Below are positions 58,890 to 64,000 of a DNA stretch of 64,000 nucleotides, one piece after another. Below the pieces are notes generated by a model. That model was given only the letters and a program-made list of their open reading frames with translations, had not been told where the DNA came from and did no database searches. Source of the stretch: Natronorubrum halophilum (GTDB lineage: Archaea; Halobacteriota; Halobacteria; Halobacteriales; Natrialbaceae); the NCBI RefSeq assembly GCF_003670115.1, contig NZ_QQTY01000002.1, positions 620,001 through 684,000 on the forward strand, read 5' to 3'. How positions within the stretch are numbered: position 1 is the stretch's first letter; the number at the start of each line of letters is the position of its first letter. A program made the position numbers and the translations under genes.

Positions 58890-59910
58890 CGATTGGGAGA
58901 GGGCCCGTTTCGTCGGTTGATTTTCCGTGGAACTCGCAGCTACCAAGCAGCGCTCTACACACCGCCCCGCAACGATCGATCCAGTCGCTGTCGATCGGAT
59001 CTGAGCGATAACGAGCCGATCGATGACACTACTCAAGGTCGTTACGAACGACGGTGAGCGACGGCTAAGAAGGTCTACGTTCCTCGCTGTCGGGACTCGT
59101 CGTCCCTGTCGTTAACTACTGCTACCATCGACGAGCGATGACCCGTTCGCGAACTGCGAAGCGTGAGCGGACCTCGAAGATCACCCAGCGGAGAACGTGG
59201 TCTCACGGGAGTCGAGCGCTTTCTCGAGTCGTGCGGACACCCCAGCCCCGCTGTCCCTCTCGGTTCCTGTAAGGAACGCTATGGAGATTCTCGGAACCCG
59301 AGGACAAAACGGGCACGACGATCCGAAAGCGGTTACGGGAGTCGCGTCAGCGGCTACGATAGCTATTCGAAATCACGGCCGGTGTTAGCTGCGGAGCCGC
59401 TCCGACGTCAGCAGTGATCGGCGCACCGCCGAACAGCCATAGCGGCGCTACCGCGATTCCCGCTACGAGTCGGATAAGCGGTCTGCGGCGACGTTCCGTC
59501 ACTGAGAAGGAGGTTCGCATACCGGAGAGTAGACGAAGCAGGCGACAAAACCGCCGTGACCGTCCGTCGACCGCGATTCGAGTGCTCGGCCCGAGCAAAA
59601 GGGGTGAGCACGTCGGCAACGTGGTGAGAGAGATGCGAGCGAGAATGCACCGACGATAAGCCGGTTGCCGTTTCGGATAGCAATCGCGTACACGACGGGA
59701 CGGACGACCGGCGCGACGAAAAACGAACGACAGAGCGCGTAGCCGGTCTCAGTGGTCCCGACCGTTCAGCGATTGGCTTATCGACGGGGTCGGGAAACGA
59801 AGAATCGATAGCGACGGCCGCGGCCTCACGACTCGAGGGAGCGCTCGGAAACCGCGTTCACAAACGGGAGTACAGTAGGCGGTAGTCGCGAGGCGTTCCC
59901 GCGACCACAC
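58890..59910. other. 1-kb gap after the glycan operon
   Basis: GC-rich, with short frames on both strands that lack protein character except the possible small frame at 59347-59520. No tRNA or obvious repeat seen. It could contain a decayed gene or an unrecognised non-coding RNA. Confidence 0.45.
59347..59520 (-). CDS. possible 57-residue exported peptide
   Basis: ATG 59520 opens a frame with an arginine cluster (ERRRRPLIRLVAGIAVAPLW) followed by a hydrophobic stretch, like a signal sequence, ending in a short hydrophilic tail. No TATA box is clear. Only weakly supported. Confidence 0.2.
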   Translation of the reverse strand: MRTSFSVTERRRRPLIRLVAGIAVAPLWLFGGAPITADVGAAPQLTPAVISNSYRSR

Positions 59911-60897
59911 CTACTCGAGCTCGATTGGCAGATTGATCGCACGGTATGCGTTCTCGGTTGTCGGATCCGACGGCGGATCGCCCTCGTAGAGGAGCACCGT
60001 CAGGCGGAACTCGTCGCCCTGCATCGATGGCGTGACGTTGAGCGTTTGCTGGTGCGTTTCGCCGTCAGCGACCGTTGTCGACTCTCTGACGAGTTCCTCC
60101 GTTTCGTGGACGGTCACGCCGTCATCCTCGTAGCTCACCTGCTCGAGCAGTACCACCGTCGTGTAGGTGCGCTCTTCGTTCTCCTGGTTGGTGATCGTCG
60201 TCTGCAATTCGTTGGGCTGGCCGGCAGTGTACGTCGACTCGTACATCGTATCGGTTTCGCCGGTCACGTCCTCGGTGTCGACTGAAAATTCAGTAAATCC
60301 GTCGTGTTCCGGCGAGTTGGCAACTGCAAAGCCGCCGCTCGCCACGAGAAGGATCAATGCGACAACGAGTGCGATGTTATACGGCCGCGGGTTCGTTCTC
60401 CTGAACGCGTTCTGTCGTTGCGTGAAAAACAGCGGTTCCGACGAGAGCCTCGGCACGAATCGTTGCTCCGGTGGACACCGATAGCGAGAACCGATCGCGA
60501 TCAGTGATAGCGCGACGGTGAGTAACGCAATCCCGGAAAGCACCATTCCGAGCGTCAAACCCCTAGGGGTTGCGGACGCAATAAGGGCGGTCGCCGGAAC
60601 GAGGGCGACACTAAACACCACTGACAGGACGAGCCGTTCGATCGTCTCGAGTCCTCCGGAAGCCAGCAGTGGATTTCCGAGTCCGGTTTTCTCCTCGTCG
60701 AACGACTGGTAGTTGTCGTTCGGTTTGTCGGGAAACATGGCCGAGACGAGCGCATACCCCGGAAGAAAGAGAACGAGCGGAATCGTTACCGCTATTCTTG
60801 TGATGCCGTCAACTCCGGAAAATACGCCGAACGTGAGGGTACCAGTGACCGCGATGACGACTGCCAGATCGAAAAACCACCAGTGGTTGTCGCTCAT
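59911..60897 (-). CDS. DUF1616 membrane protein
   Basis: 328 residues. Four hydrophobic helices up to residue 150 and a fifth near 175-195, then an extracellular beta domain (about 205-325) with TYTAGQPNELQTTITNQENE. Segments such as FLPGYALVSAMFP and LETIERLVLSVVFSVAL are the DUF1616 signature. Function unknown; these genes are common in archaeal glycosylation loci. TATA-like box at 60924-60930. Confidence 0.82.
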   Translation of the reverse strand: MSDNHWWFFDLAVVIAVTGTLTFGVFSGVDGITRIAVTIPLVLFLPGYALVSAMFPDKPNDNYQSFDEEKTGLGNPLLASGGLETIERLVLSVVFSVALVPATALIASATPRGLTLGMVLSGIALLTVALSLIAIGSRYRCPPEQRFVPRLSSEPLFFTQRQNAFRRTNPRPYNIALVVALILLVASGGFAVANSPEHDGFTEFSVDTEDVTGETDTMYESTYTAGQPNELQTTITNQENEERTYTTVVLLEQVSYEDDGVTVHETEELVRESTTVADGETHQQTLNVTPSMQGDEFRLTVLLYEGDPPSDPTTENAYRAINLPIELE

Positions 60898-60923
60898 TTC
60901 GTGGATAATCGGTGTCAGGGTGG

Positions 60924-60930
60924 TTTATTA
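60924..60930 (-). promoter_or_regulatory. TATA-like box of the DUF1616 gene
   Basis: Minus-strand TAATAAA centred 30 bases before the start codon (60897). The remaining 60931-61248 gap is AT-rich to the right and holds no gene. Confidence 0.45.
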
Positions 60931-61248
60931 TCACCCGAGTAAGCCCCGCGCAACCGGGTCGATCTGACGTCTGTCTGACCCCGATCTATAATCATCTCGA
61001 TACTGGATCTGCTCTCGCCGCTTTCGATGGTCATCGACGGTTGCAAACAGCGAGATACTCACGGGTTCGTAGAGTATCTCGAGGAATATTTTCCGCCATC
61101 ACTAGCGTAATAAACTTTGCACCAATACCGTATATTGCAGATAGAGAGTCCTAGAGGCGGAATTATTGGGTTATGAAATAACATAAAAAGTGATAAACTG
61201 CGATGAAACTATTGAAATCGTGTATTTCTGGGATGTGAGGACCAAACC

Positions 61249-61257
61249 CTTTATTAC
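61249..61257 (+). promoter_or_regulatory. TATA-like box of the 61286 gene
   Basis: CTTTATTAC about 33 bases before ATG 61286, within a strongly AT-rich stretch from 61090 on. A short leader with AGGGAG would precede the start. Confidence 0.5.
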
Positions 61258-61285
61258 CCACTTCTGTTTAAGGGAGACTGGACCG

Positions 61286-61873
61286 ATGAAATCGACACAT
61301 ATCAACTCGGAAGAACAGGATAGCCAGGAGATAGATACCGAGACGGACTGTCCTTCCGAAGCGTCTGCGTTCTCGAAAGACGAAATCTTTCATCTGCTGC
61401 AAAACGAACGCCGTCGGATGGTGCTCCGGTACCTACGCGGTACCGACGAACCCGTCCGCATGCGCGATATTGCGGAACAGGTTGCGGCCTGGGAACACGA
61501 GACCACCGTCAAAGAGCTCACGTCCACGCAGCGCCAGCGCGTTTACATTCCCCTCTATCAGTCTCACCTCTCGAAGCTCGATCAGGCAGGAATAATCGAC
61601 TACCAGCAAAACCGCGGAATCGTCGAGCGAAAACCGCTCGCCGACCAGGTCGATCAGTACCTTCAGGTCGATCCGTCCATCGAATCGGTGAACGAGCAAC
61701 GTAGCGACGAGGGGTGGGACGATTACTACATCGGCGCAACAGTCGTCTGTTACGTCTTCTTGCTCGGTGCAGTGATGGAACTGCCGTTTATGTCGTTCCT
61801 CTCGGGGATCGCACTGAGCGCGTTGATCCTGCTCCTCTTTACAGTGCTGACTATCAGCAGACTCATCAATTGA
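61286..61873 (+). CDS. DUF7344-type winged helix with two C-terminal membrane helices
   Basis: 195 residues from ATG 61286 (MKSTHINSEE); 61190 is an alternative. The winged-helix domain at about 30-120 has EIFHLLQNERRRMVLRYLRG, VRMRDIAEQVAAWE, TSTQRQRVYIPLYQSHLSKL and DQAGIIDYQQNRGIV, all DUF7344 landmarks. Two helices follow (ATVVCYVFLLGAVMELPFM and the last 25 residues). It is probably a membrane-tethered transcriptional regulator. Convergent with a second such protein 13 bases away. Confidence 0.82.
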   Translation: MKSTHINSEEQDSQEIDTETDCPSEASAFSKDEIFHLLQNERRRMVLRYLRGTDEPVRMRDIAEQVAAWEHETTVKELTSTQRQRVYIPLYQSHLSKLDQAGIIDYQQNRGIVERKPLADQVDQYLQVDPSIESVNEQRSDEGWDDYYIGATVVCYVFLLGAVMELPFMSFLSGIALSALILLLFTVLTISRLIN

Positions 61874-61886
61874 GAGCGTCGACGGA

Positions 61887-62432
61887 CTAGATGAACGCCT
61901 GAAAGACCGAGATATCGAACGTCGTCGTCGCAACTGCGGCTATCACTCCGATTAGCAACATGGCAGCGATCAGTGCGATGAGCGTGTACAACACTTTCGC
62001 CCAGATTCTCCTGAGGCTGGCCAGCGAAAACCGCGACTCCGTTCTGGCATACGACGTCTGATACTCGACGAGACCGTCGTTCGTGTCGAACTCGATATCA
62101 CCCGACGCGTCGAGTTCCGGAAGTCGGTCTTGATGGAGCCGTTCGTGAACGTTCGCCCAGGTATCGATCGGCGGTCGTGCCGGGTGAAGTAACTGATCCG
62201 TCACTTCATCGACGGTTGTTGGTGTCCCTACCTCGTCGAGCGCAGCTAACAGCTCGGTGTCGGACTCCGGGATAAAATTCGCCGCTCGCTGCGTATCCTC
62301 GGGATCACCCTCCTGGACGGTGTTCGGTGGGGCGTGATATATCGTAACCCCGGAAGTAGTATCCGAATTCTCGGATCGCTCCTCTGGGGAATCATCTGAC
62401 GAAGAGCGAAGCCAAGACGGTGTCAGACGCAT
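61887..62432 (-). CDS. DUF7344-like winged-helix protein with one C-terminal membrane helix
   Basis: 181 residues from ATG 62432 (MRLTPSWLRS), which lies 26 bases after a TATA-like box; 62471 is an alternative start. The partial winged helix shows TELLAALDEVGTPTTVDEVT, WANVHERLHQDRLPELDASG and IEFDTNDGLVEY, the second half of the DUF7344 pattern. One C-terminal transmembrane helix (YTLIALIAAMLLIGVIAAVA). Same design as its convergent neighbour. Confidence 0.78.
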   Translation of the reverse strand: MRLTPSWLRSSSDDSPEERSENSDTTSGVTIYHAPPNTVQEGDPEDTQRAANFIPESDTELLAALDEVGTPTTVDEVTDQLLHPARPPIDTWANVHERLHQDRLPELDASGDIEFDTNDGLVEYQTSYARTESRFSLASLRRIWAKVLYTLIALIAAMLLIGVIAAVATTTFDISVFQAFI

Positions 62433-62452
62433 ATTCCACGGTAAAACCCCTT

Positions 62453-62462
62453 GGCATATAAG
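62453..62462 (-). promoter_or_regulatory. TATA box of the 62432 gene
   Basis: Minus-strand ACTTATATGC centred about 26 bases before ATG 62432, giving a leaderless start and deciding between the two possible ATGs. Confidence 0.55.
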
Positions 62463-62600
62463 TATTCTCACGGTTCTACAATCGCAAGCAATATATCTGG
62501 TTGTTAGCGCGGTTGCACCGATTTTTTACACAATTAACATCTGACAAATATCAAGGAAACAGACGGAAATTGGCAGCCAGCGAATGTGTTCTCTAACGTG

Positions 62601-64000
62601 CTATCCTACCGAGGACTCCGGCGGAGTCAACCACGGTAGCGGCTGCTTCTTCGGACCTAGCCCGCGCTCGAGCCAGCCACGAAGATCGGTAAGTCGCAGT
62701 TTATGTCTGGCCGGCAGTTGGTGGACGTACGCCATATCGGATAACAGCCGCTGGTCGAACCCGTACTGCTCGAAGAGCGTTTCACGATCCGGCCACGGGG
62801 GTTGGAACGCCGGGAGAAGCGGCGTCTTTCGACGGACGAATCCCTCGATCTCGTTGAGGAGGGTACTATCGTACGGTCGATCGGGTGGTCTGTATCGCAA
62901 GATTTCGTCGTCCAGTTGCTCACACGCTTGCAAGAAGGTGTCCGTCGTTCGGTGTGCTGGCGGCGTCTGTAGATGCCACTCGATCAGTTCGCGATCCGTC
63001 GCCAGAAACGACGTGATGAACTGATCCGAGAGGTGGTTGTGGAACGGAACCGACGGCTGGTTGGCGATCCCAACGCAGGTGAGCGTGTTCTGTATCGTCT
63101 CCGCGTGCGAGCGCCTCGAGTCGATTTCGTCGGCGAGTGCCTCCCTGACGAACGCTTCTGGATCGACGTCGAACGACGTTCGGTCGGCGAGTTCGAGGCT
63201 CGCCTCGCGGCTGTATCCGAACTTCTCGAGCAACACCTCGACCGGGTCCGGATCGGGATCGAGGCGACCGGTCGGAATGCGTTTATCGAGGACGTCGACG
63301 GTATCCTGTGCGGTAAAATGGCCCCGGAAGAAGGTGTCACTGAGGAGGCCGTGGTACATCGTGTCGACGTCGATCTCGTCCGTGTAGCCGGCGTGGTGGA
63401 TGTGCAGCGATTCTTTGATCCCGTTCGAGTACCGTATCTTCGACTCGTCGGGACGGAGATACCGCTCGTCCGGCGGAAACGCGGTATGGCTCGCGCCGTA
63501 CTGGTCGGCGAGCTGTTTCGCTCCCTGTACCTCCTGTGCGTTCGGTGCACCGACCGTGTAGCTGTGGTCGATATCGGTCACCTGCGAGAGGATGATCCGC
63601 GAATCGTATCCCGCCGAGAGGAGCACCCCCTTTCGTCCAGGGAGCACCGATCGCCGCTGAAGCGCTCGTTCGAGCCGATCGGCGAGCTCTCCCGCGTAGT
63701 CGAACTCGCGCGGTTGGTAGACGAAGCGATCGAGCGACTCGACTGATGCGGGCGTGAGCCGACTATCCAGCGGGAGACGATGCAGTTCCGTGATCGCCGT
63801 TTTTTCGCCGAGCGTCACACCCATGTGGAGGAACTCGAGGATTCCATTCCGGTTCACCGTCGGCTCGGTAATCGTGCGGCTGACCTCGGCGGCGTCGGTT
63901 CCGAAGACTCGAACCCCGGGTTCGTCGGTGTAGAAACACTCTCGAGATCGGACCGGATCCGTGGCGACGAACCCCCCGTCACTCGTCCCGTCGTCGAGAA
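62601..64000 (-). CDS. asparagine-synthase-like protein (5' part beyond the window)
   Basis: At least 466 residues; the frame is open to the right edge (FYTDEPGVRVFGTDAAEV is read above 63857), so the start is missing. The ATP-pyrophosphatase domain has VLLSAGYDSRIIL in place of SGGxDSS, then SYTVGAPNAQE and the helical C-terminal half. The amidotransferase domain, if present, lies mostly outside the window. Such proteins near glycan genes can amidate sugars or lipids, as well as make asparagine. The 62433-62600 gap shows only promoter-like DNA. Confidence 0.85.
   Translation of the reverse strand, partial: LDDGTSDGGFVATDPVRSRECFYTDEPGVRVFGTDAAEVSRTITEPTVNRNGILEFLHMGVTLGEKTAITELHRLPLDSRLTPASVESLDRFVYQPREFDYAGELADRLERALQRRSVLPGRKGVLLSAGYDSRIILSQVTDIDHSYTVGAPNAQEVQGAKQLADQYGASHTAFPPDERYLRPDESKIRYSNGIKESLHIHHAGYTDEIDVDTMYHGLLSDTFFRGHFTAQDTVDVLDKRIPTGRLDPDPDPVEVLLEKFGYSREASLELADRTSFDVDPEAFVREALADEIDSRRSHAETIQNTLTCVGIANQPSVPFHNHLSDQFITSFLATDRELIEWHLQTPPAHRTTDTFLQACEQLDDEILRYRPPDRPYDSTLLNEIEGFVRRKTPLLPAFQPPWPDRETLFEQYGFDQRLLSDMAYVHQLPARHKLRLTDLRGWLERGLGPKKQPLPWLTPPESSVG

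Overview
The window looks like chromosomal DNA of an extremely halophilic archaeon (class Halobacteria, probably a Natrinema/Haloterrigena-like member of the Natrialbales; the genus is inference). The signs are high GC with GC-rich third positions, strongly acidic proteins, TATA-like boxes about 27 bases before start codons (leaderless transcripts), and families typical of haloarchaea (HalOD1, DUF7344-type winged helices, DUF5658, two-domain heme o synthase).

Left end (1-2560): a replication origin. An Orc1/Cdc6 gene sits beside an AT-rich stretch flanked by oppositely oriented copies of an origin-recognition-box motif. A further copy lies after the gene, followed by a 29-bp tandem repeat that runs into the 3' end of a glutamate dehydrogenase gene. 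From 2.5 to 28 kb is ordinary housekeeping content: glutamate and semialdehyde dehydrogenases, a MaoC hot-dog enzyme, an acyl-CoA carboxylase carboxyltransferase with an extra N-terminal segment, a secreted serine peptidase followed by two tiny genes, gluconeogenic aldolase and bisphosphatase in one operon, squalene/phytoene synthase, an acyl-CoA dehydrogenase carrying a 102-bp in-frame palindromic insertion, heme o synthase, a potassium channel, a universal stress protein and a formate/nitrite-type transporter.

From 30.2 to 34.5 kb lies a complete cytoplasmic phosphoenolpyruvate relay for dihydroxyacetone: ptsH-ptsI facing dhaK-dhaL-dhaM. Enzyme I and HPr would pass phosphate to DhaM and then to DhaL/DhaK. 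A 17-codon open frame overlaps the ptsH start and could be a leader peptide. From 34.8 to 44.3 kb come a GNAT protein, an ABC exporter pair, a flavin split-barrel protein, a cytoplasmic HtrA-like protease, DUF420, a J-domain protein, HalOD1 and leucyl-tRNA synthetase.

From 44.5 kb to the right edge the content changes to a surface-polysaccharide/glycosylation locus: a NodU-type carbamoyltransferase, a membrane-anchored protein with a Ser/Asp/Gly stalk and two beta domains, a lower-GC decay zone (frameshifted phosphotransferase, probable methyltransferase remnant), GlmS, a nucleotide-sugar dehydrogenase followed by a 39-codon frame, two glycosyltransferases and a large polytopic protein in one tight operon, a DUF1616 protein, three membrane-anchored winged-helix proteins and an asparagine-synthase-like protein cut by the window edge. 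GlmS and the dehydrogenase would supply amino-sugar/uronic precursors, the transferases and the polytopic protein would assemble glycan, and the carbamoyltransferase and asparagine-synthase-like protein could decorate it. No tRNA, rRNA, CRISPR array or intact insertion sequence was seen.
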